A DNA stretch of 64,000 nucleotides from assembly GCA_040080965.1 (NCBI GenBank), contig JBEBHH010000010.1, positions 1 to 64,000 on the forward strand, given 5' to 3'. Numbering within the stretch: position 1 is the first letter of the stretch; each line of letters starts with the position of its first letter. Source of the DNA: SHZI01 sp040080965 (GTDB lineage: Bacteria > Pseudomonadota > Gammaproteobacteria > Steroidobacterales > GCA-2729495). Positions 8,079 to 16,475 of this stretch are shown piece after piece. A model generated the notes under the pieces. That model worked only from the letters and a program-made list of their open reading frames with translations, had not been told where the DNA came from and ran no database searches. The position numbers and the translations under genes were made by a program.

Positions 8079-9053
8079 ATGACTGAAGCGCCCTGGCTGG
8101 AGGCAGCCATGCAGCGCTTCGAGGGGCGCCTTGCCCGGGGGCAGACGCCGCAGGCACTCCTGATTCACGGGCCCGCCGGCATCGGTCGCCGGCATTTCGC
8201 GCTCACGCTGGCCGCGAAGCTGCTGGGCTCGACCTGGCGTCCGTCCCTGGACCTGGCGGCCGACCAGCTCGACGGGGTGCCACACCCCGACTACTGGAGC
8301 GTCGGCCTGGAAGAAGACTCGCGCGTCATCAAGATCGACCAGGTCCGTCACCTCATCCAGTCGCTCAGCCTCACCAGTCACAGAGGCGGCTGGAAGGTGG
8401 GACTCGTCTGGCCCGCCGACCTGATGAACCACAACGCCGCCAACACCCTGCTGAAGACCCTCGAGGAGCCGCCCGCACGCACGACGCTGCTATTGGTCGC
8501 GGAGTCACCAGCGCGCCTGCCGCCGACGATCATCAGCCGTTGCGAACGCATACGCCTGTCCCCGCCGGCGCCGGCAGCCGGCCTTGCCTGGCTCGCCAGT
8601 CGTCATACTGACCGGGCTGCCTGCGAGCGGGCGCTGGCTTTCGCGTCGGGTGCGCCACTGATGGCGCGCACCCTGCTGGGTGACGACAAGGGCCAGGGCG
8701 TCAGCAAGGTCCTGGCGGAATTGAGCGATGAACTCCAACAGGTCATCGACCGCAAAACCACGCCCACGACCGTCGCCAAGGCCTGGGCGAGGCGGGATGC
8801 GGCCGTCTGCCTCCGCTGGCTCTACCTGCAGACCGCCGAACTGCTGCGGGGCCAGGTACGCGCGCCCGGTGATCGCGCCCCGGCACTCCTGCCCTTGAAA
8901 ATTCCGGGAGCGGCATTGAACATGGCAGCCTGTTGCGCGCACCTCGACCAGGTCATGGAGGCGCAACGCCTCAAGGACCGCTCGCTGAACATGGAGGTCA
9001 TGTTCGCGGACCTCCTCATGTGGTGGTACGGTGCGGCTGGAGCCGCCAGGTAG
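8079..9053 (+). CDS. holB: DNA polymerase III delta' subunit HolB
   Basis: Rigid stator subunit of the clamp loader (324 aa). The AAA+ core starts with QALLIHGPAGIGRR, a degenerate P-loop with Arg for Lys, as expected for delta', which does not hydrolyse ATP. Further motifs are HPDYWSV, NAANTLLKTLEEPPARTTLLLV and SRCERIRL. The four-cysteine zinc module that E. coli HolB carries between the P-loop and HPDY is absent: only LLGSTWRPSLDLAADQLDG fills the gap. The gene order tmk-holB-pilZ supports the call. Confidence 0.92.
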   Translation: MTEAPWLEAAMQRFEGRLARGQTPQALLIHGPAGIGRRHFALTLAAKLLGSTWRPSLDLAADQLDGVPHPDYWSVGLEEDSRVIKIDQVRHLIQSLSLTSHRGGWKVGLVWPADLMNHNAANTLLKTLEEPPARTTLLLVAESPARLPPTIISRCERIRLSPPAPAAGLAWLASRHTDRAACERALAFASGAPLMARTLLGDDKGQGVSKVLAELSDELQQVIDRKTTPTTVAKAWARRDAAVCLRWLYLQTAELLRGQVRAPGDRAPALLPLKIPGAALNMAACCAHLDQVMEAQRLKDRSLNMEVMFADLLMWWYGAAGAAR

Positions 9054-9057
9054 GGAT

Positions 9058-9396
9058 ATGTCGAAGCCGGGACTTTTGACGCTGACGATCAGGGACAAGA
9101 GCGCCCTGTATCTTGCCTACATGCCGTTCATCCGGAACGGCGGCCTGTTCATCCCGACCAGCAGCAGCTACAAGATCGGCGACGAGGTCTTCATGCTTCT
9201 CAATATCATGGGTGAGGACGAGAAGATTCCGGTGGCCGGGCGGGTTATCTGGGTGACGCCCAAAGGGGCCCAGGGCAAGCGGACTGCTGGCATCGGCGTC
9301 CAGTTCAGCGACCAGGACGGCGGCGCAACCCAGAAGAAGATCGAGAACTACCTAGCCGGTGCCCTCGGGGGCGACAAGCCCACCCACACGATGTAG
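9058..9396 (+). CDS. pilZ: Type IV pilus assembly protein PilZ
   Basis: Small cytoplasmic protein (112 aa) needed for type IV pilus assembly, acting with PilB and FimX in species studied. The sequence FIRNGGLFIPT and GRVIWVTPKG...GIGVQF match the PilZ type. It lacks the RxxxR and D/NxSxxG motifs that bind c-di-GMP, which is normal for this founding member. The ATG at 9058 follows the holB stop by 4 bp. Pilus genes themselves are not in the window. Confidence 0.92.
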   Translation: MSKPGLLTLTIRDKSALYLAYMPFIRNGGLFIPTSSSYKIGDEVFMLLNIMGEDEKIPVAGRVIWVTPKGAQGKRTAGIGVQFSDQDGGATQKKIENYLAGALGGDKPTHTM

Positions 9397-9404
9397 TCGC
9401 GGCC

Positions 9405-10451
9405 CTAGCGGCTGGTGAGGTTCAGCCCGCCGCGCAATACGCGGGTATCGAAACCCCGCTCATTCAGCACGAAGGCTCCCGCCGAGCTCCGGCGTCCGGT
9501 GTCGCAGCACACCACATAGGTGGTGTTTGTATCGAGGGTGTTGAGCTTCAGGCGGATGAAGTACAGGGGGATGTTTATGGCTCCCGGCTCGTGATACGCC
9601 TCGAACTCGCTGGGCAGCCGCACGTCCAGCCACTTGCCGCCGGCCGCCACGATGCGTCGCGCCTCGTCGTGATCGACCCAGGCCACCATGGGTTCGTTCA
9701 GCAGTGTGTTGAAATCGTGCTTGCCCAGCCGCATCAGCGCGCCGTCAGTCAGCATGGTGACGGTGGCATTGCGGCGGTTGTGGGAGATGAGCGCTTCTTC
9801 GCCGAACGTGTCGCCCACGTTCAGTTCGGCGAGCTTGATTCCTTCCTTGTTCAGGGGCGTTTCGCGGGTGACGGCGCAACGCCCGCGCGTGATGACGTAG
9901 AAATAGTCGCCCTCGTCACCCTGCTTGATGATCACGTCGCCGGCGTTGAAGTGCACCTGCTGCATCCGCATGAAGATCGCCTGGATGTTTCCGGGCGGGA
10001 TGCGGTGGAAGGCCTTGGTCTGGAGGAGTGTGGTCATCCAGTCATCGGAGCTGCCGCGATCATCGCTCCGCAGCTCGTTGACTTCATAGCTGCCGGTCTG
10101 GTCCCAGGTCAGCATCACGTCCAGCAGCTCCGTGTCGACCGAGATATATTCGACGCGGTCCACCGCACGGACCGTGTACCGGCGGGGGAGGACGGGCGTA
10201 ATGGGATTCCGGGCCTCGTCAGTTCCGGCCCGGAGCAGGCGGACACCGCCGTTACGATCGGTCAGCTCGAGGGTGCCGGAGACCAGGTAATAGGTGCGCT
10301 TGTCCGTGTCACCCTCGCGGAGCAGCGGCTTGCTGCCGTCGAGGGTCCGGACTTCCATTTTCTTGGCCAGTGCCGCGACGTTCTCGCGCTTGAGGCCATC
10401 AAGCGGGGAGAAGCGCCGCAGCAAGTCCGGAGTAACAGTTGAGTCAGCCAT
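9405..10451 (-). CDS. Tandem cyclic-nucleotide-binding domains with C-terminal rhodanese
   Basis: A 348-aa cytoplasmic protein with three apparent domains. Residues about 15-115 are a weak cNMP-like beta barrel. Residues about 135-245 are a clearer cyclic-nucleotide-binding domain with FGEEALISHNRRNATVT where canonical CRP has FGE-x-A-L...R-A. Residues about 255-348 are rhodanese-like, with an active-site loop CCDTGRRS. There is no helix-turn-helix, so it is not a CRP-type transcription factor. It may be a signal-sensing sulfur-transfer or redox protein; ligand and partner are unknown. It is convergent with pilZ, 8 bp apart, and has its own good promoter at 10461-10489. Confidence 0.8.
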   Translation of the reverse strand: MADSTVTPDLLRRFSPLDGLKRENVAALAKKMEVRTLDGSKPLLREGDTDKRTYYLVSGTLELTDRNGGVRLLRAGTDEARNPITPVLPRRYTVRAVDRVEYISVDTELLDVMLTWDQTGSYEVNELRSDDRGSSDDWMTTLLQTKAFHRIPPGNIQAIFMRMQQVHFNAGDVIIKQGDEGDYFYVITRGRCAVTRETPLNKEGIKLAELNVGDTFGEEALISHNRRNATVTMLTDGALMRLGKHDFNTLLNEPMVAWVDHDEARRIVAAGGKWLDVRLPSEFEAYHEPGAINIPLYFIRLKLNTLDTNTTYVVCCDTGRRSSAGAFVLNERGFDTRVLRGGLNLTSR

Positions 10452-10460
10452 CAGCGATGC

Positions 10461-10489
10461 ATTGTAACCGTAAGATTTTCCAGTGTGAA
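10461..10489 (-). promoter_or_regulatory. Sigma-70-like promoter, nearly leaderless
   Basis: On the minus strand, TTCACA (10484-10489) and TACAAT (10461-10466) are separated by 17 bp. The -10 element ends nine bases before the ATG at 10451, so transcription would start two or three bases from the start codon. This is the strongest promoter-like sequence seen in the window. Confidence 0.6.
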
Positions 10490-10528
10490 AGCGGTCAGCT
10501 GCCCAATCTGTGACGGCGGTCTGTGACG

Positions 10529-12556
10529 TCAGTGCTGCAGCCGCCGCCAGCCCGGTGATGGCGTGAACCGCGGGCCGTGGCGCTGTGCGAGCTCGCGGAG
10601 GCGGGCTTCGATCCGCTCGATCCCGACCTCCCGGGCATAGTGCAACGGCCCGCCGCGAAACGGGGCAAAACCGGTGCCGAAGATTACGCCGGCGTCCACC
10701 AGGTCAGGATCCGCGACGATACCTTCATGGAGGCAGGCTGCGGCCTCGTTGAGCATCGAGTAGATCAGCCGGTCCTGGACGGCGGGGCTCGAAGAGCCCC
10801 ACTCCAGGGCGGGCTTCACGGGCTTGCCATCCCTGTATGTGTAGAAACCGCGGCCGGTCTTGCGGCCCAGGTTGCCCTGCCGGACCAGCTCCTCGAGCTC
10901 CGGAGCCGGGCTTCGCCCCATCACCGGCCCGAGGATGCGGGCGACGTGGCCGGCCACATCGAGCCCGACCGAATCCGCCAGCTCGACAGGCCCCATGGGC
11001 ATGCCGAATTCGACCGCTGCCTGGTCGATCTCGGCCAGCGGTACACCTTCCCGCACCATCTCCATGGCCTCGCCCATGTAGGGCGCCAGTATCCGGTTGA
11101 CGAGGAAGCCGGGATGGCTGCGGCAGGGGACCGGCAGTTTGCCCAGCCGGCGCGCGAAGGCAGTGCCCGCGCCGAGGGCGTCCGGGGTGCTCGTCGTTGC
11201 CGCAATGATCTCGATGAGCGGAAGCTTGGCGACCGGGTTGAAGAAGTGCATCCCGATGAGCCGGCCCGGGTCGCCCAGGCAGGCTGCCAGTTCCTCAAGG
11301 GGAATGCTCGAGGTGTTTGTCGCCAGCACGACGCCCGGGCGGAGCTTGCCTTCCAGAGCCGCATAGACGCCCCGCTTGACCTCGAGGTCCTCGAAGACGG
11401 CCTCGATGACCAGGTCCGCCGTCGCCACGCCCGAACCGTCAGGGTCCGCCCGCAGGCGGGCGCTGGCCGCGTCGATGGCATCAGGCTTCCTGAGCCTCCT
11501 GGCAAACAGTTTGGCGGCCCGTGCCAGCGCGGGTTCGATGAAGCGCATCTCACGGTCCTGCAGGGTCACGTCAAGGCCCTTCAGTGCGCACCAGGCAGCG
11601 ATGTCACCGCCCATCACGCCGGCGCCGATCACGTGAACGCGGCTCACGGTACTTTTGGCCGTGGCCTGCTTCTTGAGTCGCTCCTGCAGGAAATAGACGC
11701 GCACCAGGTTCCGGGACGCGGGGGTCATCGCCAGCCGGCCGAAAGACCTGGCTTCGGCTTCGTAGGACGCTACCGAATCGGCGGCGCCAAACCGCTCCCA
11801 CAGGTCGATGATGGCGCCGGGGGCGGGGTAGTGCTCCGGATGCGCCTTGGCGGCCGCCTTGCTGCGCAGGGTCCGGGCCAGCGTCGGACGAAGCAATCCG
11901 AGGGCCAGAAGCCGGTCCAGCAAAGGCGCCTGTCGTCGCCCGGCCGGCCGTTCCAGTTGCCGGACGGCTGCGCTTCGCCAGTCACCGTCGGCCACCAGGG
12001 CATCGACGAGCCCGGTGCGGAACGCTTCAGCCGGCCGGACGGAGCGGCCGGTCAGGATCAGGTCCATCGCCCGGCGCACACCGATCAGCAGGGGCAACCG
12101 GACGGTTCCTCCAAATCCGGGGTGTAGGCCCAGCTGCACCTCGGGAAGGCCAAAGACCGGCTCGTCCCCCGCGAACGCGATTCGCCGGCTGCAAGCCAGC
12201 GCGAGCTCGAGCCCGCCACCCAGGGCAAAGCCGTTCAGCACGGCAACTGTCGGGAAGGGGAGGCGCTGGAGCCGGTCGAGGATCATCTGCCCCTGGCGGG
12301 CGAGGGCAAATGCGCGCTCGGCGGAATCGAGCGCGGGAAATTCGTTGATGTCCGCCCCGGCAATGAATCCGGACTCCTTTCCGGAGAAGATGACCAGCCC
12401 CTTGAGCCGGCGCCGCGAAACGTCATCGAGGACGCCCTGCAATCCGGCCATGGTCTCCGTCGACAGGGTATTGGCCCCCGCATCCCGGCGGTCGAAGCAG
12501 AGCCAGCCAACATCGTTGGCATCGCATTCCAGGCGCCAGTGACCGTTCGGTGTCAT
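10529..12556 (-). CDS. Bifunctional enoyl-CoA hydratase / 3-hydroxyacyl-CoA dehydrogenase (FadB/FadJ-like)
   Basis: Multifunctional beta-oxidation alpha subunit (675 aa). Residues about 1-190 are an enoyl-CoA hydratase/isomerase domain with IAGADINEF, NGFALGGGLELALAC and GLPEVQLGLHPGFGGTVRLP. From about 305 an NAD-binding domain starts with HVIGAGVMGGDIA, then ATNTSSIPLEEL and IGMHFFNPVAKLPLIEI. Two C-terminal dehydrogenase domains include GFLVNRILAPYMGEA. It is somewhat shorter than E. coli FadB (729 aa). No thiolase partner is adjacent. It reads 4 bp from the preceding gene at 12561, so both may share a transcript. FadB versus FadJ cannot be decided. Confidence 0.9.
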   Translation of the reverse strand: MTPNGHWRLECDANDVGWLCFDRRDAGANTLSTETMAGLQGVLDDVSRRRLKGLVIFSGKESGFIAGADINEFPALDSAERAFALARQGQMILDRLQRLPFPTVAVLNGFALGGGLELALACSRRIAFAGDEPVFGLPEVQLGLHPGFGGTVRLPLLIGVRRAMDLILTGRSVRPAEAFRTGLVDALVADGDWRSAAVRQLERPAGRRQAPLLDRLLALGLLRPTLARTLRSKAAAKAHPEHYPAPGAIIDLWERFGAADSVASYEAEARSFGRLAMTPASRNLVRVYFLQERLKKQATAKSTVSRVHVIGAGVMGGDIAAWCALKGLDVTLQDREMRFIEPALARAAKLFARRLRKPDAIDAASARLRADPDGSGVATADLVIEAVFEDLEVKRGVYAALEGKLRPGVVLATNTSSIPLEELAACLGDPGRLIGMHFFNPVAKLPLIEIIAATTSTPDALGAGTAFARRLGKLPVPCRSHPGFLVNRILAPYMGEAMEMVREGVPLAEIDQAAVEFGMPMGPVELADSVGLDVAGHVARILGPVMGRSPAPELEELVRQGNLGRKTGRGFYTYRDGKPVKPALEWGSSSPAVQDRLIYSMLNEAAACLHEGIVADPDLVDAGVIFGTGFAPFRGGPLHYAREVGIERIEARLRELAQRHGPRFTPSPGWRRLQH

Positions 12557-12560
12557 TGCA

Positions 12561-13295
12561 CTACCTCAGCTCGAATTCGCACAGGAGCGGCAGGTGATCT
12601 GAATGGAGGACGTTTGGCACCTCGAACGAGGTGATCTCGATGCCAGCTCCGTAGAGGATGAAGTCCAGCTCCATCCGGGGCGTCTTGCTCGGGTACGACG
12701 GTAGCCCTGCGGTGTTCGCACTGCGCAGGCCGGCCGCCTTCATGAAAAGGAACATCTCGCTTTCGCCCCAGAAAGTATTGAAGTCGCCGGCGAGAATGAC
12801 CGGCTTGGGGGCCCGGGAGATCAGCTCGTAGAGGTGCCGAAGCTGGAACTGGCGGTGCCGGTACTTCAGGGAGAGGTGCACCAGGAAGATGATGACTCCG
12901 TCCAGCTCCAGCTCAATGATCAGCCGCTTGATGCCAGTGTCGAAATAGTGGAACCGTTCGCCCAGGATATGGGGGGCGGCGAGAAAGGCGTTGGCCTGCT
13001 TGCGCAGGATGGGGAGCATCTGGTTGAGGGACTCCTCGCCATACTTGCACTCATAGCAGGAGTAATGGCCCAGGGCGCTGGCGATCGATTCCGCCTGATT
13101 CACACCACCGCTCCGCACAGACCCGACGTCGACCTCAATCAGGCCAACCACATCCGGGCGACACGATTTGATGAAATCTATGATGTTGTCGAGGGTTCCG
13201 GGGTTGCCAAAGAGGTAGCCTGCTCCGGGGACGGGCAATTGGGGCGGCATCCCGGCGCCAACCGCGTAGCGAATGTTGTATACGAGGAGGCGCAT
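12561..13295 (-). CDS. Endonuclease/exonuclease/phosphatase (EEP) family protein
   Basis: Metal-dependent phosphohydrolase of the EEP/DNase I-like fold (244 aa from ATG 13295). The family landmarks are in order: Asn in LLVYNIRYAVG, Glu in GLIEVDVGSV, His in LVHLSLKYRHRQ, GDFN in ILAGDFNTFWGES and SDH in VLHSDHLPLL. No signal peptide is visible. A longer start at 13385 would run into the divergent gene's coding start and is unlikely. Substrate is unknown: nucleic acid, phosphoinositide-like lipid or nucleotide are all possible. It faces a TIR-like gene across a 77-bp divergent gap. Confidence 0.8.
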   Translation of the reverse strand: MRLLVYNIRYAVGAGMPPQLPVPGAGYLFGNPGTLDNIIDFIKSCRPDVVGLIEVDVGSVRSGGVNQAESIASALGHYSCYECKYGEESLNQMLPILRKQANAFLAAPHILGERFHYFDTGIKRLIIELELDGVIIFLVHLSLKYRHRQFQLRHLYELISRAPKPVILAGDFNTFWGESEMFLFMKAAGLRSANTAGLPSYPSKTPRMELDFILYGAGIEITSFEVPNVLHSDHLPLLCEFELR

Positions 13296-13372
13296 GTTCC
13301 GGCCAGTGTAATGCCCGGCCACCGGCGTTGAAACTCCGTGGTATTTTCTGACGGCCGAGAGGAGGGAAAGCG

Positions 13373-13825
13373 ATGTCAGATTCAAGCCCGATCCGGGTCT
13401 TCGTCAGCCATCTTTTCCAGAAGCACCCGGACTACCTGCGAGTCTTCGAGTACCTGGAGAGCAGGGAGAAGTTCCATTACCTGAACGTCAGTGACCCCGA
13501 CGCGGTTCCGCCGGTTGGCAAGGAGGCACTGAAGGACGAACTTCGGAACCAGATCAAGGCGTCCGAGGTGATGGTGCTTCCCGTTTCCATCTACGACCTG
13601 AACCGGGACCTCGTCACCTTCCAGATGGACTGTGCCGGCGCGTTCAACAAGCCGATTATCGGCGTGAAATCCTTCGGCGAGACCGTCGTCATCCAGAAGG
13701 TCATTCTCGAGAGGTGCGCCGAGGTGGTGGACTGGAACGCACGCAGCCTCGTCGACGCGCTCCGGCAGCACGGCCGGCACGAGAATACCGCCCGCTGGGA
13801 CGTGGTCGAGTTCAAGCTGGACTAG
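13373..13825 (+). CDS. TIR-like (DUF1863/MTH538 type) domain protein
   Basis: A 150-aa single-domain protein resembling the MTH538 TIR-like family, the group that includes Thoeris ThsB. The start RVFVSHLF is the strand-A motif (usual F(I/V)SH). A middle segment, IKASEVMVLPVS, matches strand D, and FNKPIIGVKSFG matches the usual GKPIIGV strand. In the helix between them the usual catalytic Glu appears to be Gln84 (TFQMDCA), so NAD-cleaving activity is doubtful. The ribosome site AGGAGG is strong. No ThsA-like effector is adjacent, only the divergent EEP gene. Confidence 0.65.
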   Translation: MSDSSPIRVFVSHLFQKHPDYLRVFEYLESREKFHYLNVSDPDAVPPVGKEALKDELRNQIKASEVMVLPVSIYDLNRDLVTFQMDCAGAFNKPIIGVKSFGETVVIQKVILERCAEVVDWNARSLVDALRQHGRHENTARWDVVEFKLD

Positions 13826-13959
13826 CGGCAGCGAGGCGCCGCGACGTCGTGCCGCAGCCGGAATCGCTTGTTCCGGTCTGCCCCGGTCACGTAAGATTTC
13901 CGCCCCGCCGGCCCGCCCGGCGACATCTCGGGCGACGCTTGGGCCTTGCCTTCGGCACC

Positions 13960-15006
13960 ATGGCCGCCTCCACAGGAATGACCATTCAGACAGACGCGCT
14001 GATCATCGGTGCAGGCCCTTGCGGCCTTTTCCAGGTTTTTGAGTTGGGATTGCTGGGAATCAAGGCCGACATCGTCGACTCCCTCCCGGCGGTGGGCGGC
14101 CAGTGCAGCTGGCTCTACCCCGAAAAGCCCATCTACGACATTCCCGCGGTGCCGGTGTGCACCGGCGCGGAACTCGTTGCCAACCTGATGAAGCAGATCG
14201 AGCCATTCAATGCCGGGTTCCATCTCGGGGAGGAGGTGGTCGCCCTTCAGCCAGTGGACGGCGGTTTCCACGTTCGGACGGCGCCGGGCAAGGAATTCCA
14301 CGCCCGGACCATCTTCATCGCCGGCGGCGTGGGCTCGTTCCAGCCCCGCAAGCTGCATCTTGACGGCGCCGACCAGCTGGAGGAACGCCACGTCCACTAC
14401 CGGGTGCAGGATCCGGCAGTATTCAAGGGCAAGCGCGTGGCGATTCTCGGCGGCGGGGACTCGGCGCTCGACTGGGCGCTCGCTCTCGGGCCCCAGGCAG
14501 CCGCCCTGACTCTGGTCCACCGGCGCGACGACTACCGGGCAGCCCCGGCCTCGGTCGCACAGCTCAAGGCCCGCGCCGCCAGTGGGGCCATCGAGATCAT
14601 CGAAACCGCGAATGCCAGCGGCCTCAGGCTGGAAGACGGTCGCCTGACCGGCCTTGAGATCGGCCTTAAGGATGGCAGCTCCCGCGTGCTGGACGTGGAC
14701 CACGTGCTCGTCTTCTTCGGCCTTTCGCCCAAGCTGGGCCCCATCGCGGAGTGGGGCCTGACGCTTCACAAGAAGGCAATCACAGTGGATACGGAGGCCT
14801 TCCAGACCAACGTCCCCGGAATCTTTGCCATCGGGGATATCTGCGACTACCCGGGAAAGAAGAAGCTGATCCTGAGTGGTTTTCATGAAGCCGCCCTCGC
14901 GGCGTTCGCGGCGAAGGCGTTGCTCGAACCCGGCAAGAAGGTGCACCTGCAGTACACCACGACGAGCCCGCTGATGCAGAAGCGACTCGGCGTGGCAGGG
15001 GAGTAG
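13960..15006 (+). CDS. Ferredoxin/flavodoxin--NADP+ reductase, thioredoxin-reductase-like type
   Basis: FAD- and NAD(P)H-binding reductase (348 aa). The FAD motif is IIGAGPCGLFQVFELG, followed by GGQCSWLYPEKPIYDIP. The NADPH-binding motif is VAILGGGDSALDWAL with HRRDDYRA, and the second FAD motif is GIFAIGDICDYPG. The redox CxxC of true thioredoxin reductase is absent, which assigns it to the TrxR-like ferredoxin reductase class. ATG at 13978 is an alternative start. It is followed 9 bp later by glpQ. The physiological ferredoxin partner is not in the window. Confidence 0.88.
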   Translation: MAASTGMTIQTDALIIGAGPCGLFQVFELGLLGIKADIVDSLPAVGGQCSWLYPEKPIYDIPAVPVCTGAELVANLMKQIEPFNAGFHLGEEVVALQPVDGGFHVRTAPGKEFHARTIFIAGGVGSFQPRKLHLDGADQLEERHVHYRVQDPAVFKGKRVAILGGGDSALDWALALGPQAAALTLVHRRDDYRAAPASVAQLKARAASGAIEIIETANASGLRLEDGRLTGLEIGLKDGSSRVLDVDHVLVFFGLSPKLGPIAEWGLTLHKKAITVDTEAFQTNVPGIFAIGDICDYPGKKKLILSGFHEAALAAFAAKALLEPGKKVHLQYTTTSPLMQKRLGVAGE

Positions 15007-15015
15007 CCCGCGCCA

Positions 15016-15915
15016 ATGAGCGCTGCGCCCGTTGTAATCGCGCATCGGGGTGCCAGCGGCTACCTGCCGGAGCACACGCTGGAGGCAAAGGCCCTGGCCC
15101 ACGGCATGGGCGCCGATTTCCTCGAGCAGGACGTGGTTGCGTGCCGTGACGGCAGGCTGATCGTCTTCCACGACCTGCACCTGGACCAGATGACCGATGT
15201 TGCCCGCCGATTCCCGGGCCGTGCCCGTGCGGACGGGCGGAGCTACTGCATCGATTTCTCGCTGGCCGAACTCAGGACATTGCGTGTCACCGAGCGTCGC
15301 GGTAAGGATGGCGCCGGTCCGCGCTTCCCGGGCCGTTTCCCTGCTGAAACTGGTTCGTTCCGGATCCACACTCTGGAAGAGGAGCTGGAGCTGGTTCGCG
15401 GCCTGAACCGGTCCACGGGCCGGCGTACGGGCGTCTACGCCGAGATCAAGGACCCCGACTGGCACCGCGAGCACGGCATGGAACTTGCTGACCTGCTGAT
15501 CGCTTCGCTGAGTGCATTCGGCTACCGGACGCGGGAGGACAACTTCTTCGTCCAGTGCTTCTCCCCGCAGGAGTTGCGGCGCGTGCGCGCAGCGCACGGC
15601 CCTGACGTGCCTCTCATCCAGTTGCTGGAGGAGGGCGCCGACGTGAGGCGGGAGCCCCTTGCCGCCATTGCGGGCTGTGCGGACGGCATCGGGCCGCCCA
15701 TCGGGCTCGCGTGGCCGGACCGGGGACTGGTCCGGACGGCACACGAACTGGGCCTGCTCGTGCACCCATACACCTTCCGTCTGGACTCCCTGCCAGCCGG
15801 CTTCACGACGTTCAACGAACTCGTGTCAACGTTCACGGACCAGCTGCAGGTAGACGGGCTCTTCACGGATTTCCCTGACCTCGTGCTGCAGCAAGTCGGC
15901 CGGCCGCGGGGCTAG
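15016..15915 (+). CDS. glpQ: Glycerophosphodiester phosphodiesterase (GlpQ-like)
   Basis: Hydrolyses glycerophosphodiesters to glycerol 3-phosphate and an alcohol (299 aa). HRGASGYLPEHT (about 10-21), FLEQDVVACRDG and VFHDLHLDQMTDVA are the catalytic and calcium-binding segments and closely follow periplasmic E. coli GlpQ. EIKDPDWH supplies a further metal ligand. Unlike E. coli GlpQ it shows no signal peptide, because the catalytic HRGAS motif begins ten residues in. It may therefore be cytoplasmic, like UgpQ. It overlaps the convergent lipocalin gene by 4 bp. Confidence 0.9.
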   Translation: MSAAPVVIAHRGASGYLPEHTLEAKALAHGMGADFLEQDVVACRDGRLIVFHDLHLDQMTDVARRFPGRARADGRSYCIDFSLAELRTLRVTERRGKDGAGPRFPGRFPAETGSFRIHTLEEELELVRGLNRSTGRRTGVYAEIKDPDWHREHGMELADLLIASLSAFGYRTREDNFFVQCFSPQELRRVRAAHGPDVPLIQLLEEGADVRREPLAAIAGCADGIGPPIGLAWPDRGLVRTAHELGLLVHPYTFRLDSLPAGFTTFNELVSTFTDQLQVDGLFTDFPDLVLQQVGRPRG

Positions 15916-16475
15916 TCCGTCCAGCGCTGGGGAACGCGCTCCAGTCGCCCTGTGTCGTAGCCGGCCGTCCTGAGGCCGGCTACCAGCTGCTCGTACTCGG
16001 CCGCCGGCATCTCGGGCGTCCGGGACATGATCCAGACGTACTTGCGGTCCGGGACGCCAATGACCGTCCGCTGGTAGTCCGGATCCAGGCTGAGAATCAG
16101 GTAGTCGGCCTCCGGCAGGTACCAGTCGAACTTCATCTTCCATTCGGAATTGACCGGTGCGTTGGCGACGCGCGCCTTCGGCGTGAAGGTCCGTTCGGGG
16201 CCATCGAAGCCGTCCCGCCGGAAGGTGTAGGTGGTCTCGATCGTGCCATCCGGGGCCAACCGGTAGGTCTCGACGCCGTTGTGGGCGCCTTTCTCCGAGA
16301 ACATCGGCAGCAGGGGTATATCGATGGGAATGCAGGCGATGACGAACCAGGGCCCCATGAATCGCTCCAGGTCCACGGGTTCGGCAATTCCGCGCAGTGG
16401 CGGCAGGCTCCCGGTGCTGCTGCAGGCGGACAGCAACGCACCAAGGATTGCGGCAGGCAGGGCCTTGAGGAGCAT
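15912..16475 (-). CDS. blc: Outer-membrane lipocalin (Blc-like lipoprotein)
   Basis: Bacterial lipocalin (187 aa). The N-terminus is a lipoprotein signal with lipobox LLSAC (Cys18). The first lipocalin motif is seen in FMGPWFVIACIP (usual G-x-W-Y), and the barrel continues through FRRDGFDGPERTFTPKA, FDWYLPEADYLIL and YVWIMSRTPEMP. Family members bind lipids such as lysophospholipids at the outer membrane. Convergence with a glycerophosphodiesterase fits phospholipid turnover, though this is inference. The symbol is by similarity to E. coli Blc. Confidence 0.85.
   Translation of the reverse strand: MLLKALPAAILGALLSACSSTGSLPPLRGIAEPVDLERFMGPWFVIACIPIDIPLLPMFSEKGAHNGVETYRLAPDGTIETTYTFRRDGFDGPERTFTPKARVANAPVNSEWKMKFDWYLPEADYLILSLDPDYQRTVIGVPDRKYVWIMSRTPEMPAAEYEQLVAGLRTAGYDTGRLERVPQRWTD

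Noticed and set aside
10524..10531. TGACGTCA palindrome and a repeated TCTGTGACG near the fadB-like stop
   Set aside because: It overlaps the stop codon and lies beyond the promoter of the next gene. The spacing does not match a CRP-type site.
15016..15060. A missing signal peptide in GlpQ as a truncation
   Set aside because: The protein is complete from the catalytic HRGAS onward and has a proper ATG. Cytoplasmic GDPD enzymes are common.
13822..15765. A 647-residue minus-strand frame
   Set aside because: It is the shadow of the ferredoxin reductase and glpQ genes, both with clear motifs on the plus strand.
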